From the NCBI GenBank assembly GCA_030019335.1, contig JASEET010000003.1:152242-201034 (forward strand): a stretch of DNA of 48,793 nt. Reading direction: 5' to 3'. The translations under genes and the position numbers were made by a program. Under the pieces are notes generated by a model. The model made no database searches. It was not told the origin of the DNA and saw nothing but the letters and a program-made list of their open reading frames with translations. The first letter of the stretch is position 1, and each line of letters starts with the position of its first letter. Of the stretch, positions 16,107-25,039 are shown piece after piece. The stretch comes from Candidatus Bathyarchaeia archaeon. GTDB lineage: Archaea > Thermoproteota > Bathyarchaeia > Bathyarchaeales > Bathycorpusculaceae.

Positions 16107-16287
16107 TTAATTTCCTCCAATATGTTTCGATAACCATGTTTTCTAATGATGATAGATAAAAAACTTTCCATTGTTTTTGGGTAGAAAATCTTTCATTGAA
16201 CATCAAGTTTGAACATGTTTCATACAAAGAAAGATGTGTTGCTGCAAAAACTTTTAAGTTAAAGGCTAAAAAGGCATACGTAACTGG

Positions 16288-17718
16288 ATGGAATGGATTA
16301 TGGAAGAAGATTTGGCTTTATTTGCTGTTGAACATGCTTCTAAACTTGGCGCAGAATATGTTGACGCGAGGCTTGAAGACCATTACAACGAGCTTATAAT
16401 AGCTGCTAATGGTAAGGTTCAGCGTGGAGTCATCAATCGCAAGCGTGGAATAGGCATCAGAACATTGGTTAATGGTGCATGGGGTTTCCAGTCAACAACA
16501 GATTTAACTAAAAAAGGCATAAAACAAGCCACGGAAATTGCGTTCAAAGTGGGAAAAGCGTCAAGCAAACATGTTCCAACACCGGTTAAACTTGCACCAG
16601 CAAAAACCTACAAAACCTCATACAAAACTAAGGTAAAGGTTGACTTGGAAAACATGGCTTTCGAAGACAAATTAAAAGAGATAATCACTTGGGAGAAAAA
16701 GCTGCACACATCCAAGAAAATTGTTCGGGGACTTGCGGAATATACTGGAATAAAAATTCATAAAGTCTTTGTAAACAATGAGGGTGCAAACATTCGTTTT
16801 TTCAACTCGTTGGCATGGGTTTCATTGAAAGCTGATTCTAAGAAAGGCGATATGACGCAGTTTTATGAGAGAACTGTTGGGCATTCTGGAGGATACGAAA
16901 TATTTCAGAAGAATGACATGGAAAAAATAGGCTTAGAAGTTGGACGTAAAGCAGAAAGTCTGCTAAAAGCCAAAGCCGCTAAAACTGAAAAAGACGCCAC
17001 AGTTATCGTTGACAATGACTATGCGGCTCTGCTTGTTCATGAGATTGTTGGGCATCCAAGCGAAGCTGATAGAGTTCTCGGACGTGAAGCCGCTTGGGCT
17101 GGAACGACCTGGTGGGCTGGGAAAATCGGTGAGAAAATAGGCTCAGATTATCTCACAGCCTATGACGACCCCGCAATTCCAGGAACTTTAGGCTACTACC
17201 AATATGATGATGAAGGTGTGAAGGCTGAACGGAAGGTGCTTATTGAAAAAGGTGTTTTGAAGGGACATATGCATAGTCGTGAAACCGCCGCCATCTTCGG
17301 CGTTAAGCCCAATGCTGGGATGCGTGCAATCACTTTTGAGTATATTCCGTTGATACGCATGTCAAACACTTTCTTCGGAGAAGGAGACTGGAAAGAAGAA
17401 GAATTAATTAAAGAAACTAAGCATGGATACTTAATCTCTTGTATGCGGCATCCATCAATAGATGATAAACGCTACAACTGGACAATCAGCGCCCAAGAAG
17501 CCTACGAAATAAAAAACGGAGAATTAACGACACATTTAAGAGACGTAGCCTTAACATCCATAGCGCCTAAATTCTTCAAAAGCATAAGCGCTGTCACGAA
17601 AAAAGTTGAGATCTTGCCCTTGCCCGGATGTGGAAAAGGTGACCCAATGCAGGCGCTGTACGTTGGAAATGGTGGCCCGTACATTCGTGGAGTTGCCACA
17701 ATTTTGGGGGTGAAATAG
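16288..17718 (+). CDS. tldD: TldD metalloprotease subunit
   Basis: The catalytic subunit of the TldD/TldE heterodimeric metalloprotease, which degrades unfolded peptides and matures some peptide products. The zinc-binding motif HEIVGH is at about residues 251-256 (HEIVGHPSEAD), with the further ligand expected in the C-terminal half (SCMRHPS region and beyond). Length 476 is typical. The ATG at 16288 fits. An AT-rich element CTTTTAAG near 16250 may be the promoter. The stop TAG is followed after one base by tldE, so the two are cotranscribed. Confidence 0.93.
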   Translation: MEWIMEEDLALFAVEHASKLGAEYVDARLEDHYNELIIAANGKVQRGVINRKRGIGIRTLVNGAWGFQSTTDLTKKGIKQATEIAFKVGKASSKHVPTPVKLAPAKTYKTSYKTKVKVDLENMAFEDKLKEIITWEKKLHTSKKIVRGLAEYTGIKIHKVFVNNEGANIRFFNSLAWVSLKADSKKGDMTQFYERTVGHSGGYEIFQKNDMEKIGLEVGRKAESLLKAKAAKTEKDATVIVDNDYAALLVHEIVGHPSEADRVLGREAAWAGTTWWAGKIGEKIGSDYLTAYDDPAIPGTLGYYQYDDEGVKAERKVLIEKGVLKGHMHSRETAAIFGVKPNAGMRAITFEYIPLIRMSNTFFGEGDWKEEELIKETKHGYLISCMRHPSIDDKRYNWTISAQEAYEIKNGELTTHLRDVALTSIAPKFFKSISAVTKKVEILPLPGCGKGDPMQALYVGNGGPYIRGVATILGVK

Positions 17719-17719
17719 C

Positions 17720-19123
17720 ATGGCATCGATTTTAACAAGTTTGAAGGAAGCGGGAGATGCTATTCTAAAAATTGCTGAGAAGAAAGGGCTTGATGAAGCT
17801 GAGGCTTATTTGGTTTCAAATAAATTGCTTACCATACGTTTGGTTAACAACGCTGTTTTCGAATCCAAGGGCGTACATGACATAGGCGTTGGATTAAGGG
17901 TCATTAAGGGTAACATGTTAGGCTTCAGCTCAACAGCAGACCTTTCAAAGAAATCTTTGGAGAGACTTGTGGATGCGGCTGTATCTACGGCAAAAGCCAG
18001 AAAGCTGCCCTTCAAGTATTCTTTTCCAAAACTTGGGAAAATGCCGAAGGTTGCTGGAATCTATGACAAGAAGCTAGCTGAGCTTCCTTCTGAGAAGGCT
18101 GTTGAGCTTGCTTATGGCATGGTGGATGCATCAATGGCGCACAGTAAGAAAATCGTGGATAATGCTGGAGTGTTAAACGTTGTGAATTATGAAACTTTAG
18201 TGTTGAACAGTCATGAGGTTTCAGCTAAAAATATGGGAACTTTCTTTGAAGCCAGTTTAAGTGCAACTGCTAAGAATGGCAAAAATGTTTCTGAGGGTTC
18301 TGAAGCAACTGCTGGAAGAAGCATAAAAGAATTGAAACCCAAGAATATTGGAGAGAAAGCTGCGGAGATGGCTGTTTCTGGGCTGAAATCTCAAAAGTTA
18401 AAGGAAGACACCTATCCAGTCATTTTAGATTATGAACCAGCCGTAGGAGTACTTGGTTACATTTCTTACTTAGTAAGTCCTATGATTGCGAAGCTTTACT
18501 TCCCGTTGTTTCTGGACAAACTAGGCAAAAAAGTCGCAAGCTCACAGGTAACCTTAATCGATGACCCATTAATGCCTAAGGGTATAGGTTCAGCACCAGT
18601 GGATGATGAAGGAACACCATCGAAAAACCAAATTATAATCAATAAAGGATTTTTGAAAAAATTCGTTTATGACAGCTTTTACGGAGCAATCGACAAGAAA
18701 AAGACAACCGGAAACGCTGTTAGGGTATCGTTTGCTGTTGGAGTAAGCTCTTTTCCAGGCAAAAACTACAATGGCGAGCCGATTCCTTTTGCTAGGAACC
18801 CGTACTTTAAGCCTGGAAAGTGGAAGCGAGAGGAACTAATAGAAGAAACGAAGCAAGGTTTGCTTGTCCGCCGTTTCCATTACACTCGCTTGACGAATCC
18901 GACACGCGGAGACTTTACAAGTGTTTTGAGGATGGGACTCTACGCTGTGAAGAACGGTGAAATAGCTGATGCGTTAAAGAAGTCTAGACTTTTGGATAAT
19001 TTGCTGAATTTGCTGCGGAATGTGGATGCTGTTTCTGATAAGCTGGTCGTGGCTGGAAGCTGGGGAGACTACGCCCACACACCAGTGATAAGAACAAAAG
19101 CACATGTCGCACCAATAGACTAG
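17720..19123 (+). CDS. tldE: TldE/PmbA subunit
   Basis: The non-catalytic partner of TldD, 467 residues, with the same fold but lacking the HExxxH zinc motif, as expected for TldE/PmbA. Landmarks: LKVIKGNMLGFSSTADLS-like region near residue 65, PVILDYEPAVGVLGYI near 232, DDPLMPKGIGSAPVDDEGTP near 285 and the C-terminal LLRNVDAVSDKLVVAGSWG. It begins one base after the tldD stop. Ends in TAG, used here as an ordinary stop. Confidence 0.93.
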   Translation: MASILTSLKEAGDAILKIAEKKGLDEAEAYLVSNKLLTIRLVNNAVFESKGVHDIGVGLRVIKGNMLGFSSTADLSKKSLERLVDAAVSTAKARKLPFKYSFPKLGKMPKVAGIYDKKLAELPSEKAVELAYGMVDASMAHSKKIVDNAGVLNVVNYETLVLNSHEVSAKNMGTFFEASLSATAKNGKNVSEGSEATAGRSIKELKPKNIGEKAAEMAVSGLKSQKLKEDTYPVILDYEPAVGVLGYISYLVSPMIAKLYFPLFLDKLGKKVASSQVTLIDDPLMPKGIGSAPVDDEGTPSKNQIIINKGFLKKFVYDSFYGAIDKKKTTGNAVRVSFAVGVSSFPGKNYNGEPIPFARNPYFKPGKWKREELIEETKQGLLVRRFHYTRLTNPTRGDFTSVLRMGLYAVKNGEIADALKKSRLLDNLLNLLRNVDAVSDKLVVAGSWGDYAHTPVIRTKAHVAPID

Positions 19124-19293
19124 CCCTTTTCCTTATTCGCACCTTCACGTATTTCTATACCATTCATTTGCCAGTTCAAATTGAATTCTGACCAGCTTCT
19201 CTAAGCCACGGAGCAATTACACAAGAACCCTTCCAAAATGCTTTTACCCTAGCTTTTCCGCTGTATTCCTTAGCATTCGAGGTCAATCCAAAC

Positions 19294-22176
19294 TTGAAAG
19301 ACTCTTCGGAAAACGCTTTTGATTTGCTTGTTAAGCCAGTTCGAAGGCTGATTGAGAAGAGAGAGTTCTCAAAACCAACAAAGCCACAAGAGAAGGCTAT
19401 TCCAAAAATTCTTGAGGGAAAAAATGTTCTTCTTATTTCGCCTACAGCTACTGGCAAAACTGAGGCTGCTATTTTACCAGTTCTAAGCATGCTTCTTCAA
19501 GAACCACAAAGGATTCCGGGCATAAAGGTTTTGTATATTACGCCTTTACGAGCCTTAAACAGGGACATGCTTGAAAGACTTGAATGGTGGTGCAACAATC
19601 TAGACATAAAATTGGCTGTTAGGCACGGCGATACTGAAACGAAGGAGAGGACAAGACAATCCAGAAGTCCACCGACCATCTTAATCACGACTCCTGAGAC
19701 TTTGCAGGCTATATTGCCAGGCTGGATTCTGCGTCAGCACCTGCGGCATGTGCGCTGGGTAATAATTGATGAAGTGCATGAGATGGCTGACAGCAAGCGT
19801 GGTAGCCAGTTGTCCCTAGCTTTGGAAAGGCTTAGGTGGATTATTGGCAGAGACTTCCAGACGATAGGATTGTCCGCTACCATTGGTAGTCCAGAAAAAG
19901 TGGCTCAGTTTCTCGTCGGAAACAGTCGAAGCGTTGAAATTGTCCGCGTTCCAGTCGCAAGAATATCGAGGTTTAAAATAGTCTTTCCAAAACCCGAAGC
20001 CGAAGATTTAAGGCTTTCTTCAAGGCTTTATACGCATCCGGAAGTTGCTGCTAGACTACGGATAATCCGCGACTACATAAGCAAACGTAAATCTGTGCTT
20101 TTGTTCACGAACACGAGGGCAGTATCTGAAGTTTTGGCAAGCAGATTCAAGGTTTGGGACATGGATTTCCCAGTTTCCATACATCACGGCTCCCTTGCCA
20201 AGCCTTCCAGAATAGCTGCTGAAAGAGGACTAAAAAACGGCGAACTGAAAGGACTTGTCTGCACAAGCAGCCTCGAGTTAGGCATAGACATTGGACGCAT
20301 AGACCTAGTCATACAATACATGAGCCCAAGACAAGTTACGAGGCTGATACAGCGTGTAGGCCGAAGCGGACATAGAATTGGATGCATAGCCGAAGGAATA
20401 ATAGTCACAATGGATTCTGATGACACGTTGGAAGCTTTGGCAATAGCTAAAAAAGCCCTAAAAGAAGACCTTGAACCTGTTGAAATCCCCCCTAAGCCCT
20501 ACGACGCCTTAACACATCAAATTGCTGGTTTGCTTCTTATGAGGAGAAAGTGGCAATTCGATGAAATCTTGGGAATATTCCGAAACGCCTACCCATATAT
20601 GGACTTAACGATTGAAGACATTGAAAAAATCTTAAGATACATGCATCAACGTTTTCCACGTTTCACATGGGTGTCATTCGAAGATCAGGTGGCGCTAAAA
20701 CCGCGAGGGGCAAAAGCCCTTTTCGAATACTATTTTGGGAACTTATCCATGATACCGGACGAGAAACAATATCTGGTGGTTGACGAATCAAGCGACTCTG
20801 CGGTAGGAATATTAGACGAAGCCTTCATGGCTGAATACGGCAAACCGGGAATAAAATTCATCATCAGAGGAGCCGCATGGCGAATTCTACATGTTTCAGG
20901 AGAAAAAGTTCACGTGAAACCGGTTGACGACCCCACTGGGGCTATACCAAGCTGGATAGGCGAAGAAATTCCAGTGCCATTCGAAGTGGCGCAGGAAGTG
21001 GGCTCCATTAGAGGTTTTGTTGAAGAACAAATGAAGAACGGGCTTTCACCTGAAGAGATTGCTGATAAGTTAAATGGGCAATATCCGTCTGATAAAGACA
21101 CCATTTTACGTGCGTTAGCTGAAACAATAGAGCATGTGAACGATGGATTTCCAGTTCCTACAGACAAACGAATAATAGTCGAAGACTGGGAACAATTTGT
21201 CATAATTCATACCAACTTCGGTTCACTTACGAACAGAGCCTTAGCCCAATTGTTGGGTCAGTTGCTCTCTGAAAAAATCGGATACAGCATCGTAGTTCAA
21301 CATGACCCATACCGCATCTTCATACAGACAATGGGTGCTGCAAATGCGGACCAAATGGTCACGTTGTTTAACGAAATGCGAGCTATGTCAGATCAAGCAG
21401 TAAGAGACAGCCTAACAAGGGCAACCGTGAAAACAGGACTTTTCAAGCGAAGAATGATTCACGTAGCAAGACGTTTCGGAGCCCTAAAGAAATGGGCTGA
21501 CTTCAGCAGCGTGAGCCTCCAAAGACTGATAAAAAGCTTTGAGGGTACACCAATCTACGAAGAAGCTCTAAAAGAAGTGTTCACAAAGGATTTGGATTTG
21601 GAAAAACTTGTTTACGTTCTCGGAAAAATTCGAGAAGGCGAAATTCAAGTGCAGAAAATCGAAACTTACGGGAATGCAACTCCAGTTGCCCGTGTGGGCA
21701 TTGAACGGGTGAGCATGAAAACTGACTTGATTCCTCCTGAAAGGATGCGAGCCGTGTTAATAGAATCTGCAAAGGCACGATTACTTAATGAAACATGCAA
21801 TTTCGTGTGCACAAACTGTTGGGATTATATGGAAATGATATGTGTTAAAGACTTGCCGGACAAGCCAAAATGTCCAAGATGCGGCTCCGTAGCAATAGGG
21901 CTTCTTAAAATAGAAGAAGAAAAAGCTCTTCCCCTAATCGAAAAGAAGGGCGAAAAGTTAACCAAAGGTGAGGAGAAATTGCAGAGGTGGGCGTTGCAAA
22001 CGGCGCAGTTAATAGCGAGATATGGAAAACCTGCTGTTGTGGCATTATGCACCAGAAGAGTTCGGCCATCAGATGTTATAGGAGTCCTTAGAGAAGAACC
22101 TAAACTTAATGATAGATTTTATGAGTTGGTTCTTGAAGCTGAACGCAAAGCCATGAGCAAAAGATTCTGGCGATAA
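19294..22176 (+). CDS. lhr: Lhr-like ATP-dependent helicase
   Basis: A 960-residue superfamily 2 helicase of the archaeal Lhr type, acting in DNA repair and recombination. Motif I SPTATGKTEAA (about 49-59), motif Ia TPLRALN, motif II DEVHEM (DExH), motif III LSATIG, motif V LELGIDIG and motif VI QRVGRSGHRIG are all present, followed by a winged-helix and Lhr-specific C-terminal region. Near the end is a zinc-knuckle with two CxxC pairs (FVCTNCWDYMEMIC, then CPRCGS). The TTG start is chosen because GAGGT at 19279-19283 is well placed. No indels in nearly 2.9 kb. Confidence 0.92.
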   Translation: MKDSSENAFDLLVKPVRRLIEKREFSKPTKPQEKAIPKILEGKNVLLISPTATGKTEAAILPVLSMLLQEPQRIPGIKVLYITPLRALNRDMLERLEWWCNNLDIKLAVRHGDTETKERTRQSRSPPTILITTPETLQAILPGWILRQHLRHVRWVIIDEVHEMADSKRGSQLSLALERLRWIIGRDFQTIGLSATIGSPEKVAQFLVGNSRSVEIVRVPVARISRFKIVFPKPEAEDLRLSSRLYTHPEVAARLRIIRDYISKRKSVLLFTNTRAVSEVLASRFKVWDMDFPVSIHHGSLAKPSRIAAERGLKNGELKGLVCTSSLELGIDIGRIDLVIQYMSPRQVTRLIQRVGRSGHRIGCIAEGIIVTMDSDDTLEALAIAKKALKEDLEPVEIPPKPYDALTHQIAGLLLMRRKWQFDEILGIFRNAYPYMDLTIEDIEKILRYMHQRFPRFTWVSFEDQVALKPRGAKALFEYYFGNLSMIPDEKQYLVVDESSDSAVGILDEAFMAEYGKPGIKFIIRGAAWRILHVSGEKVHVKPVDDPTGAIPSWIGEEIPVPFEVAQEVGSIRGFVEEQMKNGLSPEEIADKLNGQYPSDKDTILRALAETIEHVNDGFPVPTDKRIIVEDWEQFVIIHTNFGSLTNRALAQLLGQLLSEKIGYSIVVQHDPYRIFIQTMGAANADQMVTLFNEMRAMSDQAVRDSLTRATVKTGLFKRRMIHVARRFGALKKWADFSSVSLQRLIKSFEGTPIYEEALKEVFTKDLDLEKLVYVLGKIREGEIQVQKIETYGNATPVARVGIERVSMKTDLIPPERMRAVLIESAKARLLNETCNFVCTNCWDYMEMICVKDLPDKPKCPRCGSVAIGLLKIEEEKALPLIEKKGEKLTKGEEKLQRWALQTAQLIARYGKPAVVALCTRRVRPSDVIGVLREEPKLNDRFYELVLEAERKAMSKRFWR

Positions 22177-22258
22177 CTAAAACTTACAATAACTTTTAAA
22201 TGAATGACCACCTTATTGTGCGTAAACATCTTATCACTTGTGTGAGGAGAAAAACAGC

Positions 22259-22582
22259 TTGGAAATAAGTCGGAAAAAACTGCGAGAAGAAGTGCTTAAA
22301 AGAATTAAATATGTTCAAACATGTGTTCTGGCAAGGGAAATGTGCTTACTTGTTCGCACAAACCGTGCTGTGTTAGACCCCAAAGATGTACATGACATAT
22401 GCCTTTCTATATCAAACCTTTGTAAAGAGACTGGATGTGAAGAGCCAAGTGAACTGTGCAGCAAAGCTGCGGAGGCAGTATTGACGGATGAAGGAAAATA
22501 CCTTGAACTATGTGCTCAAAGCTGCATGAAATGTGGAGAAGAAAGAAGACCAAAGCCTAAAAGAGCCACATATGTTGCTTAA
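22259..22582 (+). CDS. Cys-rich helical protein, copper-storage-protein-like (tentative)
   Basis: The start is taken as TTG 22259, since GAGGAGA at 22244-22250 lies eight bases before it. The roughly 107-residue product has about nine Cys in helices: QTCVLAREMCLLV, DICLSISNLCKETGC, PSELCSKAAE and YLELCAQSCMKCGEE. Pairs of Cys one helical turn apart, along four predicted helices, are the pattern of Csp-type copper-storage proteins (DUF326). The final CxxCxxC resembles their C-terminal copper entry side. Another metal or cluster role is possible. It ends with a basic tail RRPKPKRAT. Confidence 0.55.
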   Translation: MEISRKKLREEVLKRIKYVQTCVLAREMCLLVRTNRAVLDPKDVHDICLSISNLCKETGCEEPSELCSKAAEAVLTDEGKYLELCAQSCMKCGEERRPKPKRATYVA

Positions 22583-22711
22583 AATTGTGTAGAAAATCTT
22601 TAAAAGAACGAAACATCTGGTTAATCCAGAAATAATAGCCACGTGTGAACGGAGGCTCATGAGCTGTTTGTAGCACCTTATGTTCCAAGTCCGCTTCCAG
22701 TAATCCGTCAA

Positions 22712-23140
22712 ATGCTTATCCTCGCCGAATTAAAACCTGGAGAGGTTTTCTTCGACTTGGGTGCTGGAGACGGCAGAGCATTGATAATGGCTGCGAAGGA
22801 TTTTGGTGCCAGAGCTGTTGGCGTCGAATTAAGGGAAGACTTGGTGAAAAGGGCATTAAGCACCGTTTATGAGCATAGGCTTCAAGATAGAGTAACAGTA
22901 GTGAATGGTGATATGTTTAAAGTGGACCTGACTTCGGCGGATGTTGTTTTTCTATATTTAACAACGAGTGCAAATGAGAAGGTTAAGCCTAAACTTGAGA
23001 CTGAGCTTAAACATGGGGTTCGTGTGGTTTCTCATGATTATGAAATTATAGGGTGGAAACCAGTTAAGGTTAAGAATTTCTGCGAAAACCCGAAACTTGG
23101 ATATCCATCACACACGCTTTATTTATACAAGAAAGGATAA
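22712..23140 (+). CDS. Class I SAM-dependent methyltransferase
   Basis: Motif I FFDLGAGDGRALIMA (residues about 14-28), the acidic loop VGVELRED and VNGDMFKVD are typical of a Rossmann methyltransferase; DVVFLYLTTSANEKV occupies the motif IV region. Relatives normally begin with a Pro-Ser/Thr-Pro segment before motif I. Such a segment, LFVAPYVPSPLPVIRQ, is open in frame just upstream of ATG 22712, and GGAGG at 22651-22655 lies eight bases before CTG 22664. The true protein may therefore start at CTG 22664, or a base is missing near ATG 22659. The substrate may be a protein Lys. Confidence 0.8.
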   Translation: MLILAELKPGEVFFDLGAGDGRALIMAAKDFGARAVGVELREDLVKRALSTVYEHRLQDRVTVVNGDMFKVDLTSADVVFLYLTTSANEKVKPKLETELKHGVRVVSHDYEIIGWKPVKVKNFCENPKLGYPSHTLYLYKKG

Positions 23141-23150
23141 ACTTTCATAA

Positions 23151-23576
23151 GTGAAACTTATGTCACCCACTGCTTTCAAGACCTCTTTTAGAGTGTCATG
23201 GACAGACACTGACGCCGCACAAGTCGTGCATTTCTCCAACTATTTCAGATTTTTCGAGAGAACCGAAGAAGAATTCTATGGACATTTGGGCTTCAGCTTC
23301 AACGACTTTACGAATAAGGGAATTTGGCTTCCAAGGGTTGAATCCTTCTGCCAATTTAAAAGCCCAGCGAAATTCAACGACTTGCTCGAAGTAGAATTAA
23401 CGGTAGAGGAATTGAAGGAAAAATCCATAAAATACGGCTTCAAAATTTTCAATAAAGAATCAGCAGTTTTGTTGGCAAATGGTTACGTGGTAATTGTGGC
23501 AGCCGACAAGCAAACTGGGAAAGCCACACAAATTCCAAAGGATATTATGGAAAAGTTAAAGCCGTTTAGCAAATAG
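23151..23576 (+). CDS. Acyl-CoA thioesterase, hotdog fold (4HBT/YbgC-like)
   Basis: A 141-residue hotdog-fold protein. The catalytic Asp lies in WTDTDAAQVVHFSNYFRFFE (about residues 17-36), the 4-hydroxybenzoyl-CoA thioesterase/YbgC signature. Later strands (LPRVESFCQFKSPAKFND, then VELTVEELKEKSIKYGF) match the family. It should hydrolyse short or medium acyl-CoA esters. The likely start is GTG 23151 (or ATG 23160), 10 bases after the methyltransferase stop. Confidence 0.88.
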   Translation: MKLMSPTAFKTSFRVSWTDTDAAQVVHFSNYFRFFERTEEEFYGHLGFSFNDFTNKGIWLPRVESFCQFKSPAKFNDLLEVELTVEELKEKSIKYGFKIFNKESAVLLANGYVVIVAADKQTGKATQIPKDIMEKLKPFSK

Positions 23577-23622
23577 ATTTTATATAAGGCATTTAATTTT
23601 TGAAATTTAGGGTAGGGCTAAG

Positions 23623-24144
23623 TTGGCAGAGAGAATGCTATTTGTTCCATGGCGATACATTTCTGACTGGAAATGCATTGCATGCGGTAAGTGTTGCAAA
23701 GCCTACAGTGTCGTTTTAAGCTTTCCTGAATGGCTTAAAATCGTTAAAAACTATGGAGTTGATAAAACTGTTTCTGGCTTGGATAAGCTGTTCATAAAAA
23801 GAAGAAGCGACGGTTCATGCGTCTTCTCATACAACCTTTCAAACATGTATTTATGTGGACTGCAACGTATGAAGCCTAAAGCGTGTAAGCTCTGGCCTTT
23901 CCAAATTCTTAGCAAACCCAAATTTGGATATGTAAACGAGGCTGTGTACTATTATGGTGGAAATAAATTCTTCATATATGCAGATTCTACGTGTAGCGGT
24001 CTTAGATATGGAAAGCCAACATGGGAATTCACTAACTACACACTAAAAGAGTTTGTAGAAATTGCCTTAGGACGCCGTATTAATCAATCCAAGACAACCG
24101 CGAACATTAGATTTCTCCACCCCTATGCTCGGTTTATTATATGA
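23623..24144 (+). CDS. YkgJ-family metal- or iron-sulfur-binding protein (CxxCxxCC)
   Basis: A 173-residue protein with the YkgJ motif at WKCIACGKCCKAY (about residues 17-29), followed by CVFSYNLS, YLCGLQRMKPKACKLWPF and a later Cys in DSTCSGL, giving the usual eight-Cys set that binds zinc or an iron-sulfur cluster. The molecular role of the family is not established. TTG start. The next gene's promoter and operator lie directly after its stop. Confidence 0.82.
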   Translation: MAERMLFVPWRYISDWKCIACGKCCKAYSVVLSFPEWLKIVKNYGVDKTVSGLDKLFIKRRSDGSCVFSYNLSNMYLCGLQRMKPKACKLWPFQILSKPKFGYVNEAVYYYGGNKFFIYADSTCSGLRYGKPTWEFTNYTLKEFVEIALGRRINQSKTTANIRFLHPYARFII

Positions 24145-24168
24145 AAAAAAAGAGTTAGCTTTGTTTTC

Positions 24169-24196
24169 TATATCAGAAAAAGTTTATATATCAGAA
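24169..24196 (+). promoter_or_regulatory. TATA box overlapped by a direct repeat (probable operator)
   Basis: The ten-base sequence TATATCAGAA occurs at 24169-24178 and 24187-24196, 18 bases apart. The second copy overlaps a strong TATA box TTTATATA (24183-24190). The TTG start of the ArsR-type regulator gene is 43 bases downstream of the box. Binding here by that regulator would block TBP, giving autorepression of the operon to 27615. This is inference. Confidence 0.55.
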
Positions 24197-24232
24197 TTTC
24201 TTATATATGTGACTGCCGTTGAGGAGAGAGCT

Positions 24233-24553
24233 TTGAATGAGCTTGAAAGCAAAGAAATGGTGAAAATCTTGAAGGCATTAGCCAACCCAGTAAGATTGAA
24301 AATGATTGCTTCACTCTGCGAAAAACCCAAAAATGTTTACGCCTTAGCAAAGGAGCTTAAAATTCCATATCCACTAGCTTACCTTCACCTCGGCGGCTTG
24401 AAAAAACTGGGTTTGGTGAAAGAAATAAGGGAGGAAAAGAAAGTGGAAGGACTTCCAACAGTAAAATACTATGCACCTTCAGACTTTAACTTCGTTTTAA
24501 CTCCCGAAAACATTCAAAAGCTTTTTCAATGGAAAAAGGAGACGGACAAATAA
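24233..24553 (+). CDS. ArsR-type winged-helix regulator
   Basis: A 106-residue regulator beginning MNELESKEMVKILKALANPV. It shows the ArsR fold: VRLKMIASLCEKPKNVYALA, recognition helix YPLAYLHLGGLKKLGLV and a charged wing KEIREEKKVEGLPTVKYY. A longer frame starts at ATG 24125, but that would put the TATA box inside the gene; TTG 24233 has GAGGAGAG immediately upstream at the right distance and is preferred. The stop TAA overlaps the next start in TAATG. It likely controls this operon. Confidence 0.8.
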   Translation: MNELESKEMVKILKALANPVRLKMIASLCEKPKNVYALAKELKIPYPLAYLHLGGLKKLGLVKEIREEKKVEGLPTVKYYAPSDFNFVLTPENIQKLFQWKKETDK

Positions 24554-24879
24554 TGAGAACTTCTATTTTAACAGCGCTCTGCATAATACTTCTTGGTTTC
24601 GGAGTGCCCACCGTTTGCATATACTTTTCTGTATATCACGGATTCCACTTTATTATCGCGGGAATAATCTCTTTCTTAGCCCTAATAGTGGCCGGCATCC
24701 TAACAGTCATAGGTATAACCATCAGCAGCGAAGAAATCCCTCATGAAACGATTAAACCTTCAGAAAGAGAAAAACTAAACCTTTTGCGTGCTCATCAACG
24801 GGCAACCCTAGAGGAATTGGATGACATCCTTGACATACTTAAAGAAATCAGAGAATTGCTAAAGGCAGCACAAGAATAA
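24553..24879 (+). CDS. Small membrane protein with coiled-coil tail
   Basis: A 108-residue protein starting MRTSILTALCIILLGFGVPT, coupled to the regulator by a TAATG overlap. It has two hydrophobic segments (about 5-25 and 33-57) and a charged helical cytoplasmic tail, ending EELDDILDILKEIRELLKAA, likely a coiled coil. No family is recognised. The position between regulator and ABC exporter suggests a sensor or accessory role in the same membrane system. Confidence 0.7.
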   Translation: MRTSILTALCIILLGFGVPTVCIYFSVYHGFHFIIAGIISFLALIVAGILTVIGITISSEEIPHETIKPSEREKLNLLRAHQRATLEELDDILDILKEIRELLKAAQE

Positions 24880-24895
24880 TGGGGATGAGCTTAAG

Positions 24896-25027
24896 GTGAA
24901 GGAGCTGAAATACCTCAAGTTTTCCGATGAAACCGTCATAAAGGAAACTGAAAAGAGGCTTAAAGCGATGAAAAAGTTGCTGGCTGAAATACGAGATTTG
25001 CTGAAGACTGATGGAGGATTTGAATAA
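24896..25027 (+). CDS. 43-residue helical protein, similar to the tail of its neighbour
   Basis: Read from GTG 24896 as VKELKYLKFSDETV, then KETEKRLKAMKKLLAEIRDL and an acidic end GGFE. It looks like the coiled-coil tail of the membrane protein encoded just upstream (LKEIRELL against LAEIRDLL). It has no membrane segment. It is either a small soluble protein or a duplicated tail fragment. The ribosome-binding site of the next gene (AAGGAGG, 25027-25033) begins at its stop. Confidence 0.45.
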   Translation: MKELKYLKFSDETVIKETEKRLKAMKKLLAEIRDLLKTDGGFE

Positions 25028-25039
25028 GGAGGTAAGCAT

